Source: Polaribacter sp. (GTDB lineage: Bacteria; Bacteroidota; Bacteroidia; Flavobacteriales; Flavobacteriaceae). From it: 64,000 nucleotides of DNA. Position numbers and translations under genes: made by a program. Shown piece by piece: positions 35,495 to 44,801 of this stretch. Under the pieces are notes generated by a model that saw only the letters and a list, made by a program, of their open reading frames with translations, had not been told where the DNA came from and did no database searches. Numbering within the stretch: position 1 is the first letter of the stretch; every line of letters starts with the position of its first letter. The DNA lies in the NCBI GenBank assembly GCA_028343155.1, contig JAOLXX010000005.1:1-64000 (forward strand), read 5' to 3'.

Positions 35495-36247
35495 TTAGTG
35501 AATTCTCTGTCTCACAGTTTCATATAAGAAAGCACCACAAGCAACAGACACATTTAGCGATGCAATTTCACCTAGCAAAGGTAATTTTGCTTTGTAATCT
35601 ACCATTTTTAATATGGAAGGATTTACGCCTCTATGTTCAGAGCCCATAACGATTGCCATGGGTTGATTCAAATCAACGTCATAAACATCCGTTTCCGTTT
35701 TTTCTGTAGCAGCCACTGTTTTAATTTCAGATGCTTGTAATATATACAGTGCATCTTTTATGTGATCTACTTTACAAATAGGGATTTTAAATGCAGCACC
35801 AGCAGATGTTTTAATGGTTTCAGCATTTACAGGAGCAGATCCATTTTTTTGAATAATGATTCCATTAACGCCTGTGCATTCTGCAGTTCTAATAATTGCA
35901 CCAAAATTACGGACATCAGATACTTGATCTAAAAGTAAAAACAAAGGCATTTTATCAGCTGATAGCGTCTTTTCAATGAGTGTTTCTAAATCATGAAATG
36001 CTACAGGAGATATCTGAGCAACCGCCCCTTGGTGATTACTGTTTTTAGATAATCTGTCTAATTTTTCAACAGGAACCATACTTGTGGTAAGGTTATTCGT
36101 CTTAATCAACTTATTCAGTTCATAAAACAATTCTCCCCTGAGTCCTTTTTGTAAGTATACTTTATTAATGGTAGAACCACTTTCTATAGCTTCTATAATG
36201 GCTCTAATACCAAAAATATTTGTTGTTTCTTTTGTTTCTGTTGTCAT
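35495..36247 (-). CDS. rlmB: 23S rRNA 2'-O-methyltransferase (RlmB/TrmH family)
   Basis: A 250-residue SPOUT methylase. The N-terminal substrate-binding domain opens NIFGIRAIIEAIESGSTINK; the SPOUT core has DQVSDVRNFGAIIRTAE, IVMGSEHRGVNPSIL and SLNVSVACGAFLYE. It is likely the 23S rRNA Gm2251 enzyme, though TrmH-family specificity cannot be read safely from sequence. The TAnnTTTG box lies only four bases before the ATG, so the mRNA may be leaderless. Confidence 0.88.
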   Translation of the reverse strand: MTTETKETTNIFGIRAIIEAIESGSTINKVYLQKGLRGELFYELNKLIKTNNLTTSMVPVEKLDRLSKNSNHQGAVAQISPVAFHDLETLIEKTLSADKMPLFLLLDQVSDVRNFGAIIRTAECTGVNGIIIQKNGSAPVNAETIKTSAGAAFKIPICKVDHIKDALYILQASEIKTVAATEKTETDVYDVDLNQPMAIVMGSEHRGVNPSILKMVDYKAKLPLLGEIASLNVSVACGAFLYETVRQRIH

Positions 36248-36251
36248 GGGG

Positions 36252-36259
36252 CAAATGTA
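36252..36259 (-). promoter_or_regulatory. rlmB promoter -7 element (possible leaderless mRNA)
   Basis: TACATTTG on the minus strand is followed by CCCC and then the ATG. With the usual distance from TAnnTTTG to the transcription start, transcription would begin at or near the A of the ATG. Confidence 0.45.
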
Positions 36260-36262
36260 AAC

Positions 36263-36294
36263 AAAAAAGATCTCAATGAAATTATCATTGAGAT
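36263..36294 (-). terminator. Intrinsic terminator upstream of rlmB
   Basis: ATCTCAATGA-TAATT-TCATTGAGAT is a perfect 10-bp stem, followed on the minus strand by CTTTTTTG. It would end transcription coming from the outer-membrane protein gene and the remnant upstream, just before the rlmB promoter. Confidence 0.7.
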
Positions 36295-36323
36295 GTTTAA
36301 ATTTTTATTTGGTTACTCTTTTA

Positions 36324-36499
36324 TTAGTAAAAATGAAGGACTCCTGATGAAGTTGTATTTGCAACTAGTGTAGGATTAAATGAATCACTATTGTAGTTAT
36401 ATTTCAGCCTGTAACATAATTAATGGTATCTAGGTAAGTATTGATTGTATATATGAATGAAGGCAGAACACCAATAGAACTTGGGGTAATATCTGACAT
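36324..36499 (-). pseudogene. Remnant of an unidentified gene (two frames)
   Basis: Minus-strand reading from 36499 gives 31 codons containing SSIGVLPSFIYTINTYLDTI and ends at TGA 36404-36406. Directly adjacent in another frame is a protein-like stretch (YNYNSDSFNPTLVANTTSSG) ending at TAA 36324-36326. The continuity suggests the C-terminal end of a secreted protein disrupted by a frameshift. No homologue is recognised. The rest of the gap 36248-36552 holds only the terminator and promoter listed. Confidence 0.35.
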
Positions 36500-36552
36500 C
36501 TTTTCATTCTGGAATATTTCACTTTCATTAATTATTTATTTAACTCCTAAAT

Positions 36553-38214
36553 TTAGAAGTAACTTACCCAATGAATAAGAAGCTGCGTATTTCTTATTAA
36601 AATTTTCTTGTTGTTTTTTCCTGCAATAAGTCCAATGTTAATTTGGTTTTTTTGTGTGTGAAATAAATAACCCAGACCAAGTCCTAAAATGTTTTTATTT
36701 TCAGCGTTTACTTCCGCCTGACCAATATCACTAATGGTGTATAAATAAGATTTCTCAGAAGTTAGGTATCGATATTCTAGGTTGAAGTAAGTATAGGAAT
36801 TGGTGTAGATGCTTTGTTCATTATATCCTCTGATGCTGTTTGCGCCACCAATTCTAAAAAGTTCATTATCAATAAAGGAGTCAGAGTTTAGATAACCTGT
36901 TTTATTTTTAACGTAAATGCTGCTTCGTTCATTTAAATCCCAAAGATAAGAAGCGGAGGTTTCAATTTTAAATTGAGGTAAAGAGTGCTCATTGGTTTTT
37001 CTTTTTCCAAGGGTAGGGTTTATTGTTAAGAAAAATTGATTATTAAAAAAAAAATCATTTTTAGGTTTATGGTATTGAAATTGAATTCCTAAAAAATAAT
37101 TGCGATAGGTTTCAATATTGTTATTGATAATTTCTGCTAGGTTTTCTGAATACTCAGAAGTATAGGTTGCTGCAAATTTAATTTTAGAATTGAAATGATA
37201 AAATAACTTCGAATCAAATTTTGTGTTTAAAAAAGTGGAGTCTTGTTTGTAGATTGAAAAAGAGATGTTGGGACTCAATTTTGAGTTGAATATATAGGGA
37301 ACTTCCGAAGTTACTTTGAATTCTTGTTTTTCTTCACCAATGCGATTCCAAAATAATTCAAACTTCTCACCGGTATCTAAAATATTTTGCAAGCTAATGT
37401 CAATGTTACCGTTAAGGAAAACGTCCCCATTTTCTTTGGAAGCAAAACTCACAATTCCATTAAAACTATTGTGGTGTTTTTTTCTTAAATAGAGGTATAA
37501 TGACGTGGAGTCTTTTGTGAATAAAACTTCTGGAGGTTTTATTTCTGTAATGAATTGTAAATTTTTAGCCGATGCAGAAATTTCTCTAATTTTTTGCTGG
37601 TTAAAGAGGGTGGTAGGTCGGATGTTGAAATAATTCTTCACATAAGAACTTGGGAATTTTTCGTACCCTTTTAAAATGACTTTATGAATAATTCTTTTTT
37701 TAGAGGGCGTAATTTTCAAATCAGCAAATACCGTTTTATGTTTTATGAAGATATTTTTTAATTGCACCTTAGAAAAAGATTTTCCTTCTCTGTCAAGCAT
37801 ACTTGAGATTCTAGAGAGCGTGGGTGCTAGTTTATGAATAGGAAGGATGACAACACCATTTTCAACAGCCGTTTTTTCGAAATAAATTTCAGTGGTTAAA
37901 TTTACTTTAATAACAACCTGTTCTATTTTGTTGTTTAAGGAGAAAAAAGCGACTTGTTTTTTATTTTTTTTTTCAATTCTAAGAAGTGTATTTGTGAAAT
38001 ACCCCCTATTTTTTAGGTAATCAGCAACACGATCCAATTCTAAATGTAAAGAAATTGTGTCTTTGTGTTCGGAGAGATAGTCTACTTTTTCTAGGATAGC
38101 ACGTTCTTTTTTGTCAGTAGCGGAAAGTCGTAAGGAAATATCTTGTGCAAGCATTCCTTGCAAAGAAAATAAGATAAAAAAGAGGGTTATATACGTGCTT
38201 TTTTTTTGCTTCAA
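36553..38214 (-). CDS. BamA/TamA-like outer-membrane beta-barrel protein
   Basis: A 553-residue protein with a signal peptide ending at MLAQ. Residues 25-230 look like POTRA modules (VDYLSEHKDTISLHLELDRVA; KVILKGYEKFPSSYVKNYF). The C-terminal 300 residues are barrel strands containing the Omp85 loop-6 motif as IGGANSIRGYNEQS (RGY). The final strand ends WVSYF, a typical C-terminal aromatic. Omp85 proteins insert or export other outer-membrane proteins; the length is closer to TamA than to BamA, and the client is unknown. It diverges from the rpsL operon. Confidence 0.85.
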   Translation of the reverse strand: MKQKKSTYITLFFILFSLQGMLAQDISLRLSATDKKERAILEKVDYLSEHKDTISLHLELDRVADYLKNRGYFTNTLLRIEKKNKKQVAFFSLNNKIEQVVIKVNLTTEIYFEKTAVENGVVILPIHKLAPTLSRISSMLDREGKSFSKVQLKNIFIKHKTVFADLKITPSKKRIIHKVILKGYEKFPSSYVKNYFNIRPTTLFNQQKIREISASAKNLQFITEIKPPEVLFTKDSTSLYLYLRKKHHNSFNGIVSFASKENGDVFLNGNIDISLQNILDTGEKFELFWNRIGEEKQEFKVTSEVPYIFNSKLSPNISFSIYKQDSTFLNTKFDSKLFYHFNSKIKFAATYTSEYSENLAEIINNNIETYRNYFLGIQFQYHKPKNDFFFNNQFFLTINPTLGKRKTNEHSLPQFKIETSASYLWDLNERSSIYVKNKTGYLNSDSFIDNELFRIGGANSIRGYNEQSIYTNSYTYFNLEYRYLTSEKSYLYTISDIGQAEVNAENKNILGLGLGYLFHTQKNQINIGLIAGKNNKKILIRNTQLLIHWVSYF

Positions 38215-38301
38215 AATGCATAAAGGATTAGGTTCAAATGTAAAATAAAATCACAAAAATTAGCATAAATAAAATCATTAATAAAAAATAACTTGCTGAT
38301 A

Positions 38302-38332
38302 TTTGAATAATTAGAATTTAATTGTACATTTG
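38302..38332 (+). promoter_or_regulatory. str operon promoter
   Basis: TTTG (38302-38305), a 19-base spacer and TACATTTG (38325-38332) match the flavobacterial consensus exactly. The roughly 50-base leader contains a small hairpin CTCTT-AAAA-AAGAG (38338-38351) just after the expected start. Confidence 0.7.
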
Positions 38333-38390
38333 CGGACTCTTAAAAAAGAGACAATGTTTAATTATAAACGTAAAACAGTAATAATTTAGT

Positions 38391-38765
38391 ATGCCAACTA
38401 TTCAACAATTAGTTCGTAAAGGAAGAACCAAAATAACTAAGAAGAGTAAATCGGCTGCTTTGTCGTCTTGTCCTCAAAGACGTGGAGTTTGTACACGTGT
38501 TTATACTACAACACCAAAGAAACCTAATTCAGCAATGCGTAAAGTTGCCAGAGTTAGATTGACAAATGGTAATGAGATAAACGCATACATTCCAGGTGAA
38601 GGACACAACTTACAGGAGCACTCGATAGTATTAGTTAGAGGTGGAAGGGTAAAAGATTTACCAGGTGTTAAATATCACGTAGTACGTGGTGCATTAGACA
38701 CGGCAGGTGTTGAGGGAAGAACTCAGCGTAGGTCGAAGTATGGTGCAAAACGCCCAAAGAAGTAA
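38391..38765 (+). CDS. rpsL: 30S ribosomal protein S12
   Basis: S12 (124 residues) sits at the 30S decoding centre. The universally conserved [18 protein letters not shown] loop, with the lysine equivalent to K43 of E. coli (site of streptomycin resistance when mutated), is wild type, and the second loop [20 protein letters not shown] is intact. It is first in the str operon (rpsL-rpsG-fusA-rpsJ), with an exact consensus promoter upstream. Confidence 0.99.
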   Translation: MPTIQQLVRKGRTKITKKSKSAALSSCPQRRGVCTRVYTTTPKKPNSAMRKVARVRLTNGNEINAYIPGEGHNLQEHSIVLVRGGRVKDLPGVKYHVVRGALDTAGVEGRTQRRSKYGAKRPKK

Positions 38766-38909
38766 GAAGTTATCAAGTTATCAGGTTGAAAGTTTAAAAG
38801 TTAACCGTTCATGGCATTAGAAAATTTTTCTAAAATCAAGAACCATCAAACGAATAACTGACAGCGAATAACTCGTAACTCATTTAATTAACTTTTTTAA
38901 TGTAAAGAC
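38766..38909 (+). repeat. rpsL-rpsG spacer with degenerate fold-back repeat
   Basis: The 144-base spacer begins with a tandem 8-mer AAGTTATC x2 (38767-38782), then GGTTGAAAGTTTAAAAGTT, and ends with two copies of CGAATAACT-like sequence that can pair imperfectly with the first half. The same two-part design is seen in the spacers after rplF (49584-49680) and infA (52770-52857). Confidence 0.4.
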
Positions 38910-39389
38910 ATGAGAAAAAGAGCAGCAAAAAAAAGAATCTTATTACCAGATCCAAAGTTTAACGACCAACTAGTAACGCGTTTCGTTAACAACTTAATGT
39001 GGAGTGGTAAGAAGTCTGTAGCATTTAAAGTGTTTTATGACGCTTTAGAGCTAGTAGAAGAAAGAAAAGGAGAAGACGAAGAAAAGTCGGCTTTAGAAAT
39101 TTGGAAAGACGGTTTGTCTAACGTAATGCCTCACGTAGAAGTAAGATCTCGTCGTGTTGGTGGTGCAACCTTCCAAATTCCAATGCAAATTAGACCAGAT
39201 CGTAAAGTATCTATGGCTATCAAATGGATGATTTTGTATACTCGTAAAAGAAACGAGAAAACAATGGCACAGCGTTTAGCTGCTGAAATTTTAGCCGCGG
39301 CTAAAGAAGAAGGAGCTGCTGTTAAAAAACGTACAGATACTCACAAAATGGCTGAAGCAAACAAGGCTTTTTCTCACTTTAGATTTTAA
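38910..39389 (+). CDS. rpsG: 30S ribosomal protein S7
   Basis: S7 (159 residues) nucleates assembly of the 30S head and touches the E site. Conserved signatures are MRKRAAKKR at the start, [14 protein letters not shown], and the beta-hairpin region [16 protein letters not shown]. The length is normal. It is separated from fusA by five bases, so the two are cotranscribed. Confidence 0.99.
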   Translation: MRKRAAKKRILLPDPKFNDQLVTRFVNNLMWSGKKSVAFKVFYDALELVEERKGEDEEKSALEIWKDGLSNVMPHVEVRSRRVGGATFQIPMQIRPDRKVSMAIKWMILYTRKRNEKTMAQRLAAEILAAAKEEGAAVKKRTDTHKMAEANKAFSHFRF

Positions 39390-39394
39390 TAGAA

Positions 39395-41512
39395 ATGGCT
39401 AGAGATTTAAAATATACTAGAAATATTGGAATTGCAGCACATATTGATGCTGGAAAAACCACAACAACAGAGCGTGTATTGTATTATACAGGTGTTTCTC
39501 ACAAGATTGGAGAAGTACATGACGGTGCAGCAACAATGGACTGGATGGAACAAGAGCAAGAAAGAGGTATTACCATTACTTCTGCTGCCACTACTTGTGA
39601 GTGGAAATTTCCACAAGAAAACGCAAAAGACACTCCAGAAACCAAAGGATATCATTTTAATATTATAGATACTCCTGGTCACGTAGATTTTACGGTTGAA
39701 GTAAATCGTTCATTAAGAGTACTTGATGGATTGGTTTTCTTATTTAGTGCCGTTGATGGGGTAGAACCACAATCGGAAACTAACTGGAGGTTAGCAGACA
39801 ACTATAAAGTACCAAGAATTGGTTTTGTAAACAAAATGGATCGTCAAGGTTCTGACTTTTTAGCAGTTTGCCAACAAGTAAAAGATATGTTAAAGTCTAA
39901 CGCAGTGCCAATCGTTTTAAACATTGGTGACGAAGATGATTTTAAAGGTATTATTGATTTAGTAAAAAATCGTGCAATTGTATGGCATGATGCAACTCAG
40001 GGAGCAACTTTCGATGTAATCGAAATTCCTGAAGATATGAAAGAAGAAGCTCGTAAATATCGTGCACTCTTAATAGAGGAAGTAGCAAGTTATGACGAGA
40101 ATCTTTTAGAAAAATTCATGGAAGATGAAGATTCAATTACAGAAGAAGAAGTGCATGCCGCATTAAGAGCTGCTGTAATGGACATGGCCATTATTCCAAT
40201 GATTTGTGGTTCTGCATTTAAAAACAAAGGGGTTCAGTTTCTTTTAGACGCTGTATGTCGTTACTTACCTTCTCCAATGGACAAGGAAGGTATTGTTGGT
40301 GTAAACCCAGATACAGAAAAAGAGGAATTACGTAAACCAGATGTAAAGGAGCCTTTTGCTGCTTTGGCATTTAAAATTGCAACCGATCCTTTTGTAGGGC
40401 GTTTGGCATTTTTTAGAGCTTATTCTGGTCGTTTAGATGCAGGTTCGTATGTGTTGAATAATCGTTCTGGTAAGAAAGAACGTATATCGCGTATATATCA
40501 AATGCATGCTAATAAGCAAAATGCAATTGATCACATCGAAGCTGGAGATATTGGTGCTGCTGTTGGGTTTAAATCTATCAAAACCGGAGATACTTTAACT
40601 GCTGAGAAATTCCCTCTTGTATTGGAGTCAATGGATTTTCCAGATCCAGTAATTGGTATTGCTGTAGAACCTAAAACAAAAGCAGATGTAGATAAGTTAG
40701 GTATTGGTTTAGGTAAACTAGCGGAAGAAGACCCTACTTTTACAGTACGATCAGACGAAGCTTCAGGGCAGACGATTATTTCCGGAATGGGTGAATTGCA
40801 TTTAGATGTAATTGTAGACCGTTTAAAGCGTGAATTTAAAGTTGAAGTAAATCAAGGGCAACCACAAGTAGAATATAAAGAAGCAATTACAGCTGAAGCA
40901 GAACACAGAGAGGTTTATAAGAAACAATCTGGTGGTCGTGGTAAGTTTGCTGATATTGTTTTTACAATAGGTCCAGCGGATGAAGGTGAAACAGGATTAC
41001 AATTTAAATCTGTAATTAAAGGAGGGAATGTTCCTAGAGAATTTGTACCGTCTGTAGAAAAAGGATTTAAAGAAGCAATGCGTAATGGTCCTTTAGCAGG
41101 ATACGAAATGGATTCAATGAAAGTTACTTTGACGGACGGATCATTCCACGCAGTGGATTCTGATGCATTGTCTTTTGAGTTAGCGGCAAAAATGGGGTAT
41201 AAAGCTTCTGCAAAATCTGCAAAAGCAAAAATCATGGAGCCATTGATGAAATTAGAAGTATTAACTCCTGAGGCAAACATGGGTGATATTGTAGGTGATT
41301 TAAATAGAAGAAGAGGACAGGTAAATGACATGTCTGATAGAGCAGGTTCTAAAGTTGTAAAAGCAGTAGTACCTTTATCTGAGATGTTTGGATATGTAAC
41401 CGCTTTAAGGACCATGTCTTCTGGTAGAGCAACTTCTACAATGGAATTCTCACACTATGCAGAAACTCCTTCCAACATATCGGAAGATGTAATCGCGAAA
41501 TCTAAAGGATAA
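39395..41512 (+). CDS. fusA: Elongation factor G
   Basis: EF-G (705 residues) drives ribosomal translocation with GTP and, with RRF, ribosome recycling. The G domain has P-loop [19 protein letters not shown], switch [11 protein letters not shown] and [10 protein letters not shown]. Domain IV carries the GGRGKFADI region near residue 510. No internal anomalies or resistance-type duplications are seen. It lies in the str operon between rpsG and rpsJ, which is a common arrangement in Bacteroidota where tuf is located elsewhere. Confidence 0.99.
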   Translation: MARDLKYTRNIGIAAHIDAGKTTTTERVLYYTGVSHKIGEVHDGAATMDWMEQEQERGITITSAATTCEWKFPQENAKDTPETKGYHFNIIDTPGHVDFTVEVNRSLRVLDGLVFLFSAVDGVEPQSETNWRLADNYKVPRIGFVNKMDRQGSDFLAVCQQVKDMLKSNAVPIVLNIGDEDDFKGIIDLVKNRAIVWHDATQGATFDVIEIPEDMKEEARKYRALLIEEVASYDENLLEKFMEDEDSITEEEVHAALRAAVMDMAIIPMICGSAFKNKGVQFLLDAVCRYLPSPMDKEGIVGVNPDTEKEELRKPDVKEPFAALAFKIATDPFVGRLAFFRAYSGRLDAGSYVLNNRSGKKERISRIYQMHANKQNAIDHIEAGDIGAAVGFKSIKTGDTLTAEKFPLVLESMDFPDPVIGIAVEPKTKADVDKLGIGLGKLAEEDPTFTVRSDEASGQTIISGMGELHLDVIVDRLKREFKVEVNQGQPQVEYKEAITAEAEHREVYKKQSGGRGKFADIVFTIGPADEGETGLQFKSVIKGGNVPREFVPSVEKGFKEAMRNGPLAGYEMDSMKVTLTDGSFHAVDSDALSFELAAKMGYKASAKSAKAKIMEPLMKLEVLTPEANMGDIVGDLNRRRGQVNDMSDRAGSKVVKAVVPLSEMFGYVTALRTMSSGRATSTMEFSHYAETPSNISEDVIAKSKG

Positions 41513-41531
41513 TTTACTAAATAAATATAAG

Positions 41532-41837
41532 ATGAGTCAAAAAATTAGAATAAAATTAAAGTCTTACGATTACAATTTAGTAGATAAATCTGCTGAAAAA
41601 ATAGTAAAGACGGTAAAAAGTACAGGTGCAGTTGTAAATGGACCAATACCATTACCAACACATAAAAAGATTTTTACAGTATTACGTTCACCGCACGTAA
41701 ATAAAAAATCGAGAGAGCAATTTCAACTAGCTGCTTACAAAAGATTATTAGACATCTATAGTTCTTCTTCGAAAACTATTGATGCTTTAATGAAGCTTGA
41801 GTTACCAAGTGGTGTTGAAGTTGAGATTAAAGTTTAA
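41532..41837 (+). CDS. rpsJ: 30S ribosomal protein S10
   Basis: S10 (101 residues) binds the 30S head and doubles as NusE in antitermination complexes. Typical features are [20 protein letters not shown], the loop [20 protein letters not shown], and [19 protein letters not shown]. Here it ends the str operon: a strong terminator follows directly, so it is transcriptionally separated from rplC, unlike the classic E. coli S10 operon in which rpsJ is first. Confidence 0.99.
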   Translation: MSQKIRIKLKSYDYNLVDKSAEKIVKTVKSTGAVVNGPIPLPTHKKIFTVLRSPHVNKKSREQFQLAAYKRLLDIYSSSSKTIDALMKLELPSGVEVEIKV

Positions 41838-41850
41838 GTATTAAAATATT

Positions 41851-41896
41851 AACTTTCGGTTTAATTTTGTTTAACCGAAAGTTTTTAATATTTTTG
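41851..41896 (+). terminator. Terminator after rpsJ with an overlapping promoter for rplC
   Basis: Arms AACTTTCGGTT (41851-41861) and AACCGAAAGTT (41873-41883) form a perfect 11-bp stem followed by TTTTT. Inside it, TTTTG in the loop (41865-41869) and TATTTTTG (41889-41896) are spaced by exactly 19 bases, a complete consensus promoter for the next operon. The same bases thus end one transcript and start the next. Confidence 0.75.
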
Positions 41897-41985
41897 CAAC
41901 CCGAAATAGAGTAGGGAATGCTATTTTTTTGAATTTATTTCAATAATAGTAACATGTCCAGAGCGTTTCGCGAAGGAAAAACGGA

Positions 41986-42028
41986 AAAACAAAATCAGCG
42001 TTGAATTTGTTTTACGCTGTTTTTTTTT
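41986..42028 (+). promoter_or_regulatory. Leader terminator/attenuator before rplC
   Basis: CAGCGT (41996-42001) pairs with ACGCTG (42014-42019), followed by nine T, a textbook intrinsic terminator lying about 100 bases before the rplC ATG. An alternative stem, AAAACAAAATC (41986-41996) with GAATTTGTTTT (42003-42013), would put the left terminator arm in a loop and disarm it. This is the layout of a transcription attenuator; L4-type autoregulation is the natural guess. Confidence 0.55.
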
Positions 42029-42052
42029 GGAAGAAACTTGAAGGATTAGAAT

Positions 42053-42116
42053 GAAACAATTGTTTCGAAAAATAATTATTAATAATAGACGCGCTGGATA
42101 AATGATCTATCGTCTA
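42053..42116 (+). promoter_or_regulatory. Structured end of the rplC leader
   Basis: A 14-base perfect palindrome, GAAACAATTGTTTC (42053-42066), is followed by a hairpin whose arms TAGACG (42086-42091) and CGTCTA (42111-42116) close a 19-base loop 13 bases before the start codon. Such structure near the ribosome-binding region could modulate rplC translation. Confidence 0.4.
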
Positions 42117-42129
42117 AAATTTTAACTAA

Positions 42130-42747
42130 ATGTCTGGGTTAATAGGAAGAAAAATTGGAATGACCAGCTTATTTGACGAAAACGGGAAGAACATTCCTTG
42201 TACCGTTATTGAAGCAGGTCCTTGCATTGTCACTCAGGTCAGAACCGAAGAGGTTGACGGCTATAGTGCGTTGCAGCTTGGTTTCGATGACAAAAAAGCA
42301 AAGAGTTCTAACCAAGCGTTAGATGGTCACTTTAAAAAAGCTGGCACCACTGCAAAGAAAAAAGTCATCGAATTTCAAGGATTTGAAGAAGCGTATAAAT
42401 TAGGAGACTCTATTTCTGTGGATCACTTTGAAGAAGGTGAATTTGTAGATGTATCTGGTGTCTCGAAAGGAAAAGGTTTTCAAGGGGTTGTAAAACGTCA
42501 TGGATTTGCTGGTGTAGGTCAAGCTACTCACGGTCAGCACAACCGATTAAGAGCCCCAGGTTCTATTGGTGCTGCTTCTTATCCTGCAAGAGTATTCAAA
42601 GGAATGCGCATGGGAGGAAGAATGGGAGGAGATAAAGTGAAAGTTCAAAACTTAAAAGTATTAAAAGTAGTTGTAGAAAAGAACCTACTTGTTGTTAAAG
42701 GAGCAATTCCTGGACACAAAAATGCTTTTGTAACTATTCAGAAATAA
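42130..42747 (+). CDS. rplC: 50S ribosomal protein L3
   Basis: L3 (205 residues) is an early 50S assembly protein next to the peptidyl transferase centre. Conserved parts are [17 protein letters not shown] at the start and the extended loop [20 protein letters not shown] and [20 protein letters not shown]. It opens a long operon here, behind a structured leader of about 230 bases. The rplD start overlaps the last base of its stop. Confidence 0.99.
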   Translation: MSGLIGRKIGMTSLFDENGKNIPCTVIEAGPCIVTQVRTEEVDGYSALQLGFDDKKAKSSNQALDGHFKKAGTTAKKKVIEFQGFEEAYKLGDSISVDHFEEGEFVDVSGVSKGKGFQGVVKRHGFAGVGQATHGQHNRLRAPGSIGAASYPARVFKGMRMGGRMGGDKVKVQNLKVLKVVVEKNLLVVKGAIPGHKNAFVTIQK

Positions 42748-43376
42748 TGAAAGTAGCAGTTTTAGATATTACAGGAAAAGATACAGGTAGAAAAGTTGAA
42801 CTTTCTAACGATGTATTTGGTGTAGAACCTAACGATCACGCAGTTTATTTAGATGTTAAGCAATACTTGGCGAATCAAAGGCAAGGAACGCACAAAGCTA
42901 AAGAGAGAGCAGAAATTACAGGATCTACAAGAAAGATAAAAAAACAAAAAGGAACGGGTACTGCAAGAGCAGGATCTATCAAGTCCGGTGTTTTTAGAGG
43001 TGGAGGTCGTATGTTCGGTCCAAGACCAAGAGATTATTCTGTTAAATTGAATAAAAACTTAAAGCGTTTGGCTCGTAAGTCAGCTTTAAGTATTCAAGCA
43101 AAAGACAAGAATTTAGTAGTGATAGAAGATTTTAACTTTGATACACCAAAGACAAAAAACTTTATTGATGTATTAAAAGCATTAGAATTGGATACTAAAA
43201 AAGCATTGTTTGTGTTGAGTAATGAAAATGCAAATGTGTATTTATCATCACGAAACTTGAAAAAGGCTAAAGTAGTGAAGGCTTCAGAAATTAATACCTA
43301 TGGTGTTTTAAACGCGAATAAGGTGGTGATTACTGAGAGCTCTTTAGATGGAATTAATACAAACTTAAGTAAATAG
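42747..43376 (+). CDS. rplD: 50S ribosomal protein L4
   Basis: L4 (209 residues) lines the exit tunnel and, in gammaproteobacteria, autoregulates the S10 operon by attenuation and translational repression. Visible motifs are [33 protein letters not shown] and [19 protein letters not shown] (tunnel loop). It overlaps rplC by one base (TAATG), which suggests coupled translation. An attenuator-like element precedes this operon, which makes L4 a candidate regulator. Confidence 0.99.
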   Translation: MKVAVLDITGKDTGRKVELSNDVFGVEPNDHAVYLDVKQYLANQRQGTHKAKERAEITGSTRKIKKQKGTGTARAGSIKSGVFRGGGRMFGPRPRDYSVKLNKNLKRLARKSALSIQAKDKNLVVIEDFNFDTPKTKNFIDVLKALELDTKKALFVLSNENANVYLSSRNLKKAKVVKASEINTYGVLNANKVVITESSLDGINTNLSK

Positions 43377-43385
43377 GGATTCACA

Positions 43386-43676
43386 ATGAGTATTTTAATA
43401 AAACCTATTATCACGGAAAAAGCTACAAACCATAGTGAGGTATTTAATCGCTATACGTTTGTTGTAGATAAGAAAGCTAACAAGATAGAAATTAAAGGAG
43501 CTGTTGAAGCAACTTATGGAGTTTCTATTTTAAGCGTTAAGACTTTAAACTATCCAATTCAACGAAACACTAAGTTTACTAAAAAAGGCTTAGTAACAGG
43601 TATCAAGAGTGGATATAAAAAGGCTGTCGTTCAATTAGCAGCAGGAGAAAGCATTGATTTTTATAACAATCTTTAA
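43386..43676 (+). CDS. rplW: 50S ribosomal protein L23
   Basis: L23 (96 residues) sits at the tunnel exit and docks trigger factor and SRP. It has the typical start [16 protein letters not shown] and the [19 protein letters not shown] core, with the basic extension [18 protein letters not shown]. The length is normal. It is nine bases after rplD in the operon. Confidence 0.99.
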   Translation: MSILIKPIITEKATNHSEVFNRYTFVVDKKANKIEIKGAVEATYGVSILSVKTLNYPIQRNTKFTKKGLVTGIKSGYKKAVVQLAAGESIDFYNNL

Positions 43677-43687
43677 GAAAGACAAAA

Positions 43688-44512
43688 ATGTCAGTTAGAA
43701 AATTAAAACCAATAACACCAGGTCAGCGTTTTAGAGTTGTAAATGGGTTCGACACCATAACAACTGATAAGCCGGAGAAAAGTTTACTTGCTCCGAAAAA
43801 ACGATCAGGAGGTCGAAACAGTCAGGGAAGAATGACAACTCGTAATATAGGAGGAGGTCACAAACAAAGGTACCGTATTATCGATTTTAAAAGAGAGAAA
43901 AGTGGTATTCCCGCAACAGTAAAAACTATTGAGTATGATCCAAATCGTACTGCATTTATTGCATTACTTAGTTATGCTGATGGAGAAAAACGTTATGTAA
44001 TTGCACAAAACGGTTTAAAAGTAGGTCAAACAATTGTATCAGGAAATGCTATTGCTCCAGAAATTGGAAATGCAATGCCATTAAGTGAAATTCCTTTAGG
44101 GACAACAATTTCTTGTATCGAATTACGTCCAGGTCAAGGAGCTGTAATGGCTCGTTCTGCTGGTTCTTTTGCACAATTAATGGCAAGAGACGGTAAGTAT
44201 GCAACAGTTAAATTGCCTTCTGGTGAAACAAGATTAATCTTGTTAACATGTATGGCAACAATTGGTGTTGTATCGAATTCAGATCATCAATTACTAGTGT
44301 CTGGTAAGGCAGGTAGAAGAAGATGGTTAGGTAGAAGACCAAGAGTGAACGCAGTAAGAATGAATCCTGTAGATCACCCAATGGGTGGTGGTGAAGGACG
44401 TGCTTCTGGAGGTCATCCAAGATCTAGAAATGGTATCCCTGCAAAAGGATTTAAGACGAGATCTAAGACGAAAGCGAGTAATAAGTATATTATCGAACGT
44501 AAAAAGAAATAA
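43688..44512 (+). CDS. rplB: 50S ribosomal protein L2
   Basis: L2 (274 residues) bridges the subunits and supports the peptidyl transferase centre. The conserved C-terminal motif reads [20 protein letters not shown]; the histidine of VDHPMGG corresponds to the residue essential for peptidyl transfer in E. coli L2. The N-terminal RNA-binding [20 protein letters not shown] is also intact. Confidence 0.99.
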   Translation: MSVRKLKPITPGQRFRVVNGFDTITTDKPEKSLLAPKKRSGGRNSQGRMTTRNIGGGHKQRYRIIDFKREKSGIPATVKTIEYDPNRTAFIALLSYADGEKRYVIAQNGLKVGQTIVSGNAIAPEIGNAMPLSEIPLGTTISCIELRPGQGAVMARSAGSFAQLMARDGKYATVKLPSGETRLILLTCMATIGVVSNSDHQLLVSGKAGRRRWLGRRPRVNAVRMNPVDHPMGGGEGRASGGHPRSRNGIPAKGFKTRSKTKASNKYIIERKKK

Positions 44513-44515
44513 ACT

Positions 44516-44794
44516 ATGGCAAGATCATTAAAAAAAGGACCTTACGTTCACTATAAGTTAGAGAAAAAAGTGTTGGCTAATGCAGATGCTGGAAGCAAAA
44601 CAGTAATCAAAACTTGGTCTAGAGCAAGTATGATTACTCCAGATTTTGTAGGACAAACGATTGCTGTTCATAACGGACGTCAGTTTGTACCAGTATACGT
44701 TACAGAAAACATGGTAGGTCATAAGTTAGGCGAATTTTCACCAACTCGTTCATTTAGAGGACATGCTGGTGCAAAAAACAAAGGAAAAAAATAA
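44516..44794 (+). CDS. rpsS: 30S ribosomal protein S19
   Basis: S19 (92 residues) forms a complex with S13 at the 30S head and contacts A-site tRNA. It has the canonical start [18 protein letters not shown], a [21 protein letters not shown] core and the end [21 protein letters not shown]. It follows rplB by 3 bases and is cotranscribed with rplV. Confidence 0.99.
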   Translation: MARSLKKGPYVHYKLEKKVLANADAGSKTVIKTWSRASMITPDFVGQTIAVHNGRQFVPVYVTENMVGHKLGEFSPTRSFRGHAGAKNKGKK

Positions 44795-44801
44795 GTAGGA
44801 T

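Noticed and set aside
39407..39682. Long antisense frames inside fusA and other r-protein genes
   Set aside because: They are shadows of strongly conserved genes on the other strand and lack any independent support.
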